Assembly: GCA_963921405.1 (NCBI GenBank) | Contig: OY992881.1 | Location: forward strand, 89,597,253-89,661,252 | Length of the DNA stretch: 64,000 nucleotides | From: Cepaea hortensis | Taxonomy: Eukaryota; Mollusca; Gastropoda; Stylommatophora; Helicidae | Reading direction: 5' to 3' | Shown: piece after piece, positions 54,983 through 64,000 of the stretch | Numbering within the stretch: position 1 is the stretch's first letter | Layout of the letters: each line of letters opens with the position of its first letter | Program-made: the position numbers and the translations under genes | Notes under the pieces: model-generated | The model's database searches: none | What the model was told of the DNA's origin: nothing | The model's input: only the letters and a program-made list of their open reading frames with translations

Positions 54983-56050
54983 CACCAGTCTTAGTCCATA
55001 ATAAATCACTGAGAGGATCAAGTACTGGTATAGTGTGAAGAGCATTCTCTGCTCTGTGTCCATTGCAGCCATAGTTTTAAGTGCACTGAGTCCCTTTTGA
55101 GATCTTGTCACAACCGTCTCCACATGGTCCTTGAAGGACAGACTCCTGTAAAATGTGATTCCCAGATACTTCAGTTTGTTCTCTCTGTTGACGCTTCTAC
55201 CATCTATCGTGAGGCTTGGCGCATCATCTCTCACAATCCTGTTGTCCAGAGAGCACCACAAAACAGCTGCCTTTTCCGGGTGGATGACAGCACTCATTTC
55301 AGTGCATCAATCAATCACTTTGTTTACTGTCGCCTGTAGCTCCTGGGCTGTTTGCTCCCTATCTCTCCCCTGCCTACATGCAATAACATCATCTGCAAAT
55401 GTTAGTATTCTTCCAACCCCTGGTGCTTCTAGGTTTGCAATCTTGCTCGTATACACGTTAAAGAACACCGGTGAGATTGCAGATCCCTGTGGCAGTCCCG
55501 GGATTAAAATATATGGCTCTGAGGTCCATGCACCCAGACAGAGAGCAACCCGACGAGAATGCAGGACGGCTGCTATCCAGTTCACCAACCAGGGATTGAC
55601 CCCCTTTTCCATCAGTGCGGTCATCAAAATATCATAGCGAACTCTATTGTACGCATCTTCTAGATCAAGCTCTGCCGCCATCCTTTCCTGTCCTCTCTGG
55701 AACCCCTCATAAACGTCAAAGGCAAAAGTGGCTGCATTTTACCAGGTATCCATTCCTGGCCTGTAGCTCCCCAGGACTCTTGGAAGAAGCTTCCCCCTTT
55801 CCAAAATATCCTGCGGCTTAACAGCGACTATCTTCTCTAAAACCTTCCCAAATTTATTTTGAAGGATGATGATTCTAAAGCCGCTAAGCTTTTAATGATC
55901 CTTGAATGGTTTTGGGAGAGGGATGAGATAGCTATGCAGCCAATCCTGCGGTACTGACGCTGTCCTAATGCTCTGATTAAAGCAGCCGGCCATCTCCTTC
56001 AGGTCTACATCGCTCAAAGCCTTCATGCGGCCATACCTGACAACCATGTT
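54960..56050 (-). pseudogene. LINE-J copy, 5' half (RT)
   Basis: The minus strand reads RT fingers at 56040-55860 (MKALSDVDLKEMAGCFNQSI, LPKPFKDH), then AAELDLEDAYNRVRYDILMT (catalytic A, 55650), GLPQGSAISPVFFNVYTSKI (55480), and RILTFADDVIACRQ (55400). The thumb is KYLGITFYRSLSFKDHVETV (55180) to about 54975. Frameshifts near 55740 and 55310. The copy is cut at the right 96-bp repeat and resumes at 52560. Confidence 0.85.
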
Positions 56051-56140
56051 GTTTTGAAATGTCCTCATTTACATGAATGTTACACTGTGGCATTTCTTTG
56101 TTCTTGGAAACAACTAAGAACCACGCGACATAGCACATGG
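56045..56140 (-). pseudogene. LINE-R scrap
   Basis: The minus strand reads VVSKNKEMPQCNIHVNED, matching the KKEIPQCNIQVNG block of LINE-R. Confidence 0.55.
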
Positions 56141-56144
56141 TAGC

Positions 56145-56515
56145 AATTTTCCTATTTTGGTATAAAAGCTACAAGAAGGAAAAGTCGAGGAGGAAGAGGG
56201 GAAGAAGGAGACAAGTTTCATATGTAATGGTTATTAATAATAACACATGATAGTGGTAATTATTGAAATCAACAACACTAAGAGAGATCATTAATGTATA
56301 CTTTATTTAATAAAATATAAAACCGTCTACTACATTAAACAAGCCTAGACTCTCCTGTCTTATATGTAAGACCAGCTAAACATTAAACCAAATGTGAAAG
56401 CGTACACCGTGTAAAACGTCATCCTAATGGATCCCTGTCCCCGCTTCAAAGAATATTCGGTGTATAGTACGTAAGCAAAGGACTCTTGTAGACACCTTTA
56501 GGTAAAATGAGCATA
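56145..56515. other. Spacer
   Basis: Nothing recognised. Confidence 0.35.
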
Positions 56516-56519
56516 TGGT

Positions 56520-56865
56520 GATAAACCCACATTTTATAGATCAATCGCGTCCAGTGGGCGATGTGGTCAATATAACTCATGCCTCTTTTACTCCACACGA
56601 TATTTCCTGATACCCTTGTAATGCTGGGTGGACACGAGAGCCTAGGTCAGATTTACACATCAACCAAGATGTGAATGAGACCCTGTGACCCTTGGACCGG
56701 TAGGCGGGTGTCTAGTCACTACACGCCTAGGTATACGGTGCTAGCCCATATCTGTATTGACCAATGGACAATCTTGGGGTGATGGGATCAATACCCCACC
56801 TGCTGCATTTACTCCCCATAACATTTCCTAGTACCCTTGGTAGGTTGGGTCGACCTGTACTATCA
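56520..56865 (-). mobile_element. Two adjacent SINE-E pieces, reversed
   Basis: The minus strand from 56745 shows a tRNA-like head (GCGTGTAGTGACTAGACACC), the module GGTATCAGGAAATATCGTGT and GTTATATTGACCACATCGCC. A second, 5'-truncated module (GGTACTAGGAAATGTTATGG) lies at 56865-56750. Confidence 0.7.
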
Positions 56866-57066
56866 ACTGGGGAATCCCATTGAGTTCACCAAGATATCTG
56901 ATAAACTGGGGAATCCCATTGAGTTCACCAAGATATCTGATAAACTGGGGAATCCCATTGAGTTCACCAAGACAGCTGATAAACTGGGGAATCCCATTGA
57001 GTTCACCAAGATATCTGATAAACTGGGGAATCCCATTGAGTTCACCAAGATATCTGATAAACTGGG
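56862..57066. repeat. 39-bp tandem repeat x 5
   Basis: The unit AACTGGGGAATCCCATTGAG plus TTCACCAAGATATCTGATA is near-identical in all copies, so it is recent. It is in frame on plus (KLGNPIEFTKISD), but the open frame is too short and too isolated to call a gene. It starts at the end of the SINE-E piece. Confidence 0.95.
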
Positions 57067-57079
57067 GGGGGGGCGGGAA

Positions 57080-57685
57080 AAATACTTTACATTTGTCCTG
57101 ACATATGCAAGTTTGATTAGTCTGCCTGTCCGTGTATGTGTGGGTGGGCGGGCGTATGAATGTGCGTGTGTGTGAATGCGCATATTTAAGTACTTACACT
57201 GATCAAACCAATAAATCAAACACAACACAAAAAGCTCTCTGTTTATCAAATTCTACAACTTCAGGGTCAACTAATGTTCATACAAACATTGAAGCAAAAT
57301 ACCAAATACTTCAGACAACAGCAGTCTAAAATCAAACACTAACAATGAGCGGTCCCTATTAACTAATAACCAGGCAATCTAGGTCAGGTTTGTTAGGTGC
57401 ACCAAGTACAACAACCAAATGGTTAAACACTTAAAATTAGTAAAATGTGATACCCAAACAAACCAAATAGTATGTGAGGTATAACCATAAACATATGGTC
57501 AACAAAAATATATATGACACACGGTCAAAACTTATGGTATAACTAAACTAGGAATATAAGGCTCGGCAAATATCAGTGATGTAATGAGTAGTAAAAACCC
57601 AGGAAAACCTAACACTCAAATACTGGCTTCTCTGATGCATCTGCTCACAACTACCACTAAACAACAAAGCCTGATCTGGATCATA
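57080..57685. other. Spacer, AT/AC-rich
   Basis: No recognised element. Confidence 0.35.
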
Positions 57686-57694
57686 CACGATCTG

Positions 57695-57775
57695 ATTACA
57701 GGCATCGGCGCCTATCTGACTCCTTAGTGGTGGTGTAAGCGCCTATCTGACTCCGTAGTGGTGTAAGAGACCCAT
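57695..57775. repeat. Tandem duplication, about 36 bp x 2
   Basis: GCGCCTATCTGACTCC(T/G)TAGTGGTG occurs twice. Confidence 0.85.
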
Positions 57776-58039
57776 TATTCGATTCGATGATATCATTACC
57801 CCTACTCCATTCGACCTAAGAGAAGTTATATTAGGGTCCATCCCTGGCTTAGATTAATAATCCTATGACCGAGTCAATCACAAATAGGATATTAATGTGG
57901 ATGTGATTGTTGTCCAAAGAGGGTAATGACGACTTTCAGATTATACCCTCGTCTGCATTTTTATATCAAGGCTGAGATCACACTCCAATGCTGCCAAGCC
58001 CTAGCGCTGCGCCACATGGCGGGACTTGAATTCACTATA

Positions 58040-58425
58040 TATCAGCTCAGTGTTCCTGTTTCGACCATGCCATGTGGCCAAGCCATCCAGGTATTTACTT
58101 CTCGGTCTTCCCCTTGGTCTGTTCCCTTTGATCTTGCCAGTTGTCACCACGCTCTCCAATTCATTTCTTCTCATAACATGTCCAAAAAATTTTGACTGTC
58201 TACGTCTAATTTCTCTAATCAATTTACGATGTTCATTTGTCTCCTGTAGTACTTGGTCATTGGTTTTTCTGTCTGTCCATGGTATTCTTTACATTCTCCT
58301 CAGACATCACATTTCTGCAGCCCTCAGATGTTTGTCAGCTTGACTGCCCATTGTCCAAGTTTCACATCCATACAAAGGAACATGCTCTATATAGCACCTC
58401 AACACTCTTTTTCTCGTTTCAATTC
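58040..58425 (-). pseudogene. LINE-R fragment
   Basis: The minus strand reads FFGHVMRRNELESVVTTGKI and RGRPRSKYLDGLATWHGRNR. It is closely similar to the 10.9-kb copy. Both ends are truncated, and a short TA run (58427-58450) follows. Confidence 0.8.
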
Positions 58426-58454
58426 AATATATATATATATATATATATATCCCA

Positions 58455-58975
58455 CGCTAGCGGTCAGGGAAATTTAGACAAACAATCTGATAAATTTGGG
58501 AAGGAGGGACTAATAGTAACACTGCAAACAAAATGCAGGTTATGATACACTTTACTGGTGGTTTAGCCACTACCTTTCGATCAGAACTGTCAAAACAAAA
58601 ATACAAAGACAACCTGACAAGAAGATGGTGTTGGAGAAAGTTGTCCATCAAGAAGTGATCTGTCATTAACATGCCCCCTACCATATATAAATGATGTTGC
58701 AGAACATTTTCCAGCCACAGTACACACCTTCTAATTTCCACATGACCAAACTAATCATATGGACTTCTGAAGAATGCATTCGTACAATATGATGCAGCAA
58801 GCGTTAATTTTATAAGAGGAATGGCGTAGCATATATAAATAAAATATGGCATACCAGTACGGAGAAAATAACAGCCACGGTGTTCTCCTTCAGAAATAAC
58901 AAAAACAGCACTCTAAGTTAGTTTTCAGTAGAGAGAAAAGGTTGGGTGGAGGATAGGGAGGAATTACGTAAGGAA
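58455..58975. other. Spacer
   Basis: Nothing recognised. Confidence 0.35.
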
Positions 58976-58979
58976 GAAA

Positions 58980-59135
58980 ATCTAAAATGTATAGCTTCAC
59001 CTGTGATCGTCACGTGACATGGAAGAAGCAGATTGAAACAAATTGAACAAAGACAACACAAAAAAATGACAACCATGAAACAGCTTGCTGGTTCAACATG
59101 GGTAGCAGGACCCAGAAACAAGCATGGCAATGTAG
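58980..59135 (+). pseudogene. LINE-J RT thumb scrap
   Basis: The plus strand reads CDRHVTWKKQIET and, one frame over, KQLAGSTWVAG, the LTW..HI...KLAGTSWG block downstream of Jockey-like RT. Confidence 0.5.
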
Positions 59136-59554
59136 AAGGCCGACAGACCACCCCATGTATCAGAGACTTAATGATCTTGGAATGGAAAGAAAAGCGAATT
59201 TGTAAAATCTGCAAAAAGAAACCAAGACAAATTCTTTGGTTATCCCATCAACAAGCAAACGTTTCTACAATGCAAAAAAGATTTCCACATTGAAGACAAC
59301 TGCAGTTGCCTGTGGTGATGGACAACATTTTTAGTATTGGGAAAATAATACACAGAATCAAAACGTAAGAATAAAACAGCCCTAAACTACATACAAGTGC
59401 AATACCAGTATAGCTTCTTGACTCTGGCAATTATATATGAATCAGCACATCAACGGAATCGAAAATGGAGTCGAATAGAAAATGTGTAACAAAGAAGATA
59501 GTCTCAACTGGAAAATCGCAAATGACTTTAGAGCAGAGGCAGAGGTCTTCCATC

Positions 59555-61015
59555 CATCCATCATGTGCCATGCCGATAAGAGTGGGCGGTCATGTTTTGC
59601 CATCTCACTCGATCGCCAGAGTTGTGGATCAGCTCCGTGTTCCTGTCTCGACCATGCCACGTTGCCAAGCCATCCAGTTATTTACTTCTCGGTCTTCCCC
59701 TTGGTCTCGTCCCTTCGATCTTGCCAGTCGTCACCAAGTTTTCTAAGTCATTTCTTCTCATAACATGCCCAAATATTTTTGACTGTCTACGTCTAATGAC
59801 TCTAATCAGTTTACGATCTTCATTTGTTTCTTGAAGGACTTGTTCATTTGTTTTTCTGTCTGTCCATGGTATTCTTTACAATTTCCTCAGAAACCACATT
59901 TCCACCGATATCTATATGTTTTTCAGCTTGACTGCTCATTGTCAACGCGTTACATCCAAAAAAAAAGTACAGGTTCTATGTAGCACTTCAAAACTCTTGT
60001 TTTCGTTTCAGTTGATATCTTTTCATTCGTCGGTATGTTTTTCATCTTGCAAAAGGCTACCTTCGCAATGGCAATTCTTGTTCTAATTTCTTCAAGGCAT
60101 CTCCCATCAGATGTTATGACTGTTCCATGATAACTGTACCGATTCACTTACTTAAGAATATGCCCATTTACTCGTATATCACAATGTGGTATTTCCTTCT
60201 TCCCAGTGACGACCATAATCTGTGTATTCTTACTATTCAATTCTAACCCCAGTTGTTCGCTGTGTGCAACAAACGCATCTACTAAATTTTGCAGGTCTTG
60301 TTCATTGTCTGCAATCAAGACTGTATCTTCTGCATATGTAATGTTATTGGTGTATCGTCCCACAATGTTGATTCCTTCTATATCTTCTATATTTCTGAAA
60401 ATATTTTCACTGTACAGGGAAAAAAAGATCTGGAGACATTACACATCCCTGTCTCACACCTCTTTTAATAGGCTGGTATCGACCTACATCATTATCAATT
60501 CTGATAGCAGCTTGTTGTTTCCAATATATGTTTTTTACAAGCCTAAGGTCTTTTTCCATCAATTTGTAGATCTTCAAGCACCCTTATAATGTGAACATGT
60601 CTCACTTTATCGAAAGCCTTTATGTAATTAATAAAGCAACGATACAGATCTTTTTTTTACTTATATAGAACGTTCAATTACTGTTCTCAGTATGTACACA
60701 ACATTTGCCAAGTAAATATCCAAGATCTACAACAGGTAGCAGCGAACCGCCAGGCATGGAGAGACAGGACTTCTGCCCTATGCGCCGCCTTAGGCTCAAG
60801 AGGAAAGACTAACTAACTAACTAACACAACATTTACTGTACCCTTGTCTTCTACAAACCCACATTGTTCTTCTCCTATTTCGAGTTGTATTTTCTTCCCA
60901 ACTCTTTGCGTGATAATTCTCAGCAAAATCTTCTTGATGTGGCTCATTATACTAATTGTTCGATGTCGATCACATTACAAGGCTCCTGATTTCTTCGGGA
61001 TTGCACAGAAGTCTT
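59555..61015 (-). pseudogene. LINE-R copy with nested small insertion
   Basis: The minus strand covers RT fingers (about 61000), FIDYTKAFDK-type region (60620), RYADDTVLIADN in altered form (NITYAEDTVLIADN at 60340), KKEIPHCDIRVNGHIL (60190), YSYHGTVITSDGRCLEEIRT (60120), and the C-terminal GRPRGK-type end at 59700, finishing in a GGAT tail at 59555-59570. It is broken by stops and by a 117-bp insertion at 60707-60823. Confidence 0.85.
60707..60823 (+). mobile_element. Tiny 5'-truncated LINE with (TAAC)n tail
   Basis: Plus-strand codons near the end read AWRDRTSALCAALGSRGKTN in one frame, a typical LINE C-terminus, followed by TAAC units. The flanks ACACAACATTT (60696-60706) and the same 11 bp at 60824-60834 are a perfect target duplication. 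Confidence 0.88.
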
Positions 61016-61059
61016 AAAACTGGAGTATTAATATTTTTACCAGAGAAAAAATAAAGAGA

Positions 61060-61445
61060 GATCTCTGTACGCAGAAGCAAAGCTAGTTGTCTCAATGCTG
61101 TAAGAGAAAACATTAATGCAGAAAAAGCAGATCTAAGAGCAATAATATTTGAAATATTTTAGATCTCCAAAAGGATTGTAATACAATGGAATCTGTTACA
61201 TTACAACATACTTACCTAGAAAGACGAGACTGGACTGACAATCTAGTAACGGAAGACGGAAGACAGCCTCAATCTGATATAGACATAACACATGATGAGC
61301 TTAAGACGATTATTAGAATTACCTATATAACCAAGTGGGAATCAAAGCATCCATGCCACCAGACAGATGATACATATTAACAACTCGTGCGTAGCAAATA
61401 ACTGACAACCTCCTGACCGCACACTACGCAACAAATTTAACTTGT
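61060..61445 (+). pseudogene. LINE-J C-terminal fragment
   Basis: The plus strand reads TITRITYITKW-like codons and ESKHPCHQTDDTY, matching the ESEHPCHQKYATY end at 14.66 kb. Confidence 0.45.
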
Positions 61446-61454
61446 TCAATAAAC

Positions 61455-61605
61455 TAAAGATAGGCGATAAATGGCTGGTACCGTGCCGTCTTCATTGACG
61501 ATAGGTTGTTACATTGTGCTTCAAAACATAACACTATTTTAACTATAATCCATGGCGATAGCGAATGTGAATGATCAGACCAATTCGCGCGGTAAATATT
61601 CGTAC
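61455..61605 (-). repeat. Repeat D copy, reversed
   Basis: The minus strand reads GAAGCACAATGTAACAACCT and GACGGCACGGTACCAG, matching repeat D at 12.65 and 38.73 kb. Confidence 0.65.
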
Positions 61606-61656
61606 AATGAATGTGTGTAAGCACATGGTTATTTCCACCATCACGCAAATATCTGA

Positions 61657-63297
61657 TGTTTCACACGCTGCAACACATGGAAAGAATATTTTATTGAATT
61701 ACTAAATTGTGAAGCTCCAAGTAACATTTTCCCACAGGAAGAGGTTCTAACATGCGAACCACAAATTGAAGAACCTACATTTGAAGAAATCCTATATGTA
61801 ATCACACGACTTAAAAACAATAAGGCAACTGGGACTGATGGAATTGCTGCTGAATTTATAAAGGCAGGTGGCCATGCATTACATCTAAAGCTATACGAAC
61901 TAATAATAAAAATCTGGAGGACAGAAGAATTACCCCATGACTCGAAAGAGTCATTATTGATACCTATCTTTAAGAAAGGAGACAAGTTCCAATGTGGAAA
62001 TTATAGAGGAATATCACTACTGTCCACAAGCTATAAGATACTATCCGCAGTATTACTAAATAGACTAAAACCATATTCAGAAGACATATTAAGTGACTAC
62101 CAGGCGGGTTTTAGACAAAACAGATCAACAATAGATCAGATATTTATCTTACGACAAATAGCCGAGAAACATTGGGAATATAAAAGAGATCTCGATAACA
62201 TTTTTGTGGATTTTAAAAAGGCTTATGATAGTGTCCATAGGAATAGTCTATGGAATGCTATGCGGGAATTTGGAATACCAAGGAAGTTAATCAACATGAC
62301 CAGACTATGCATGGAAGATACTTATAAAATAGTAACATATAAAGGCAGGAAATCAGACCCCTTCCAAATAACATCTGGCTTGAAACAGGGTGATGCACTA
62401 TCGCCGCTACTCTTCAATCTGGCTCTAGAGAAAGTTGTAAGGAAGGTAAAGGAGGAATGTGATATTGGAGGAACATCCAAGCTGCTTGGTTATGCAGATG
62501 ATATAGATATTATAGGGCAAAGTGAACAAAAGACATTGGAAATATTGACTCACTTAAAGGGAAAAGCCCAACAGATGGGGCTAGTTATCAACCAAGATAA
62601 GACAGAATATATGGTAATTTCAAGAGACGGAATGGCTAGAAACTCTGGCCACATACAAATAGATAATATGACCATTAAAAGAACGGAAACATACAAATAC
62701 CTGGGTACAATCTTCAACTGCTCCAACATCATAAAGGAAGAAATACAAACTAGAATTAACTCTGGAAATAAGATATACTATGCACTACAACATCTACTAA
62801 AATCAAAGGCGCTATCTCGTAACACCAAAATCACAATATACAAAACACTGATCAGACCAGTTGTGCTGTATGGCTCTGAAACCTGGAGTACAACGAAAGG
62901 AGACGAAGCCTTGTTACAAACCTTTGAGAACAAAATTTTAAGACGCATCTTTGGACCCATTAGGGATACACAAAGTGGAGAGTGGAAAAGGAGAAGTAAC
63001 AAAGACATTTATGATCTGTTTAAGTCCCCGCTAATCACTGGTATCATGAAGGCTAATAGACTACAATGGCTGGGGCATATAGAAAGAATGGAAGATAATA
63101 GGGAAACAAAACTCGCTTACACTCAGGAAATAAATGACCGTAGACCCCGAGGTAGACCAAGAAGGCGGTGGAGAGATAATACATGTACAGACCTACAAGC
63201 ACTTGGAATCAACTACTGGCAAGAGAAGGTCCACCAGAGAGACGAATGGAGACGGATTGTATTTGCAGCAAAGAACCTCAATGGCTCGGAACGCTGA
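61657..63297 (+). CDS. LINE-S reverse transcriptase, open frame, 5' truncated
   Basis: Open for about 547 codons from just after the TGA at 61654 to TGA at 63295. There is no natural ATG start, because the element is 5' truncated and the endonuclease is missing. Domains in order: pre-RT ATGTDGIAAEFIKAGG (61830), RT fingers LIPIFKKGDKFQCGNYRGIS (61960), QAGFRQNRST (62100), catalytic VDFKKAYDSVHR (62210), GLKQGDALSPLLFN (62380), GYADDIDIIG (62490), KYLGTIF (62695), LYGSETW (62865), and the C-terminal WLGHIERM plus RRPRGRPRRRWRD. All RT catalytic residues are present. The 3' end is a short GAA tail (63296-63308). This is the youngest-looking retroelement in the window. Confidence 0.9.
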   Translation, partial: CFTRCNTWKEYFIELLNCEAPSNIFPQEEVLTCEPQIEEPTFEEILYVITRLKNNKATGTDGIAAEFIKAGGHALHLKLYELIIKIWRTEELPHDSKESLLIPIFKKGDKFQCGNYRGISLLSTSYKILSAVLLNRLKPYSEDILSDYQAGFRQNRSTIDQIFILRQIAEKHWEYKRDLDNIFVDFKKAYDSVHRNSLWNAMREFGIPRKLINMTRLCMEDTYKIVTYKGRKSDPFQITSGLKQGDALSPLLFNLALEKVVRKVKEECDIGGTSKLLGYADDIDIIGQSEQKTLEILTHLKGKAQQMGLVINQDKTEYMVISRDGMARNSGHIQIDNMTIKRTETYKYLGTIFNCSNIIKEEIQTRINSGNKIYYALQHLLKSKALSRNTKITIYKTLIRPVVLYGSETWSTTKGDEALLQTFENKILRRIFGPIRDTQSGEWKRRSNKDIYDLFKSPLITGIMKANRLQWLGHIERMEDNRETKLAYTQEINDRRPRGRPRRRWRDNTCTDLQALGINYWQEKVHQRDEWRRIVFAAKNLNGSER

Positions 63298-63335
63298 AGA
63301 AGAAGAAGTCCATCCATGAATGTAACTGTCTAACT

Positions 63336-63739
63336 CGGTGTTTCTCAACCTTTTTTGGCCCGTGCCCCCCCCCCCCTCTTCACCATGTTTTCAGAACGTC
63401 ATCCCCCCTTCCGTATTTCCTACCTAAAAATCCCGCCCCTGCCCCTACACAGTATACGTAATAATGGAAGCTAAATTTAATAGCACATACTAAAACAAGT
63501 CTAGACGTCCACATAAAACATGATTTGTGGGTCTACTTACTTTATAAATTGAATTTTAGAAGGGTGAGACGTACAGAACGGTACAGTATGAAGAGAAAGA
63601 CAATATCAAGTAATCAGTTCTTGTATTAACGCGATCTTGAAATAACCTTAATTTCCCTCCCCCTTCCCCCCCCCACCCGGAAACCCTAAATTTCCTCCCG
63701 GGGGGGGGGGGGGAATTCCCCACCGGTTGAGAACCACTG
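63336..63739 (-). mobile_element. hAT MITE 4, 404 bp, perfect target duplication
   Basis: Ends CGGTGTTTCTCAACC and, inverted, GGTTGAGAACCACTG. GTCTAACT at 63328-63335 is repeated at 63740-63747. The interior is the reverse of MITEs 1 and 3. It inserted just beyond the LINE-S 3' tail. Confidence 0.93.
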
Positions 63740-63763
63740 GTCTAACTGATTAAATTACTGCTA

Positions 63764-63767
<4 letters not shown>

Positions 63768-63853
<86 letters not shown>

Positions 63854-63855
63854 CA
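63768..63855. repeat. (TA)n-(CA)n compound microsatellite
   Basis: A TA run turning directly into a CA run, then TATA. Confidence 0.96.
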
Positions 63856-63899
63856 CGTATAATGATGATATCTGAGTCTGTAGATACTATGGACTCTAC

Positions 63900-64000
63900 A
63901 TTCTACATACATCATCATCAAGTCTGGCGTAGGCGTTAATGACTCTCCACAGATCTCGGTCTTTGGTTTTCTGGATCAGCTCTGCCATTGATATTCTCCC
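63900..64000 (-). pseudogene. LINE-G 3' end, runs off the window
   Basis: ATCATCATCAAG (GAT tail on minus), then ACTCTCCACAGATCTCGGTC, as at 29.1 kb. The rest lies beyond the window edge. Confidence 0.6.

Overview
This is a gene-poor, repeat-saturated window from an animal nuclear genome. Split coding exons with GT/AG borders, a TATA box, many non-LTR retrotransposon copies, tRNA-derived SINEs, hAT, Tc1/mariner and Gypsy remnants and long microsatellites all point to a metazoan. The retroelement mix looks lophotrochozoan to me, perhaps a mollusc, but nothing here proves the species. There is no prokaryotic gene organisation and no CRISPR array.

One convincing host gene was found. It lies on the minus strand: a TATA box (27703-27708), a probably non-coding first exon ending at 27585, and five coding exons (26193-26280, 22036-22259, 18175-18286, 13160-13363, 5060-5283). 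Their phases join to one frame of 840 nt, or 279 residues. I do not recognise the protein family. Its introns hold most of the mobile elements between 5 and 27 kb. Two weak candidate exons lie on the plus strand at 35397-35576 and 36464-36649.

Mobile elements are given local names here. LINE-R is an endonuclease/RT element with many dead copies, mostly minus strand (2.2, 4.1, 9-10, 11, 34.4, 36.7-38, 51.1, 56.1, 58.2 and 59.6-61 kb). LINE-Q is at 10-11.9 kb, LINE-G has GAT-repeat tails (13, 29, 40 and 63.9 kb), and LINE-S is the only clean RT frame (61.7-63.3 kb). LINE-J is a Jockey/I-like group with RNase H (14.5-17.9, 18.7-21.5 and 51.4-56 kb). SINE-A, -B, -C and -E are short families, most with tRNA-like heads. 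DNA elements are a dead hAT transposase (22.8-24.7 kb), four hAT MITEs with target duplications, a Tc1/IS630-like transposase (6-7.5 kb), a mariner palindrome (32.2-32.8 kb) and a foldback family (25.5 and 38.2 kb). A Gypsy RT/RNase H fragment (53.6-54.8 kb) splits a LINE-J copy.

Layout: 1-5 kb, microsatellites and LINE-R; 5-27.7 kb, the host gene with repeat-filled introns; 27.7-44 kb, AT-rich spacer, SINEs, minisatellites and LINE pieces; 44-48 kb, tandem repeats dominated by a 2.1-kb array of a 21-bp unit with longer-range order; 48-64 kb, nested retroelements. The history is readable as nesting: MITE in LINE-Q, LINE-R in LINE-Q, MITE in SINE-E, SINE-B in transposase, SINE-C in LINE-J, Gypsy in LINE-J.
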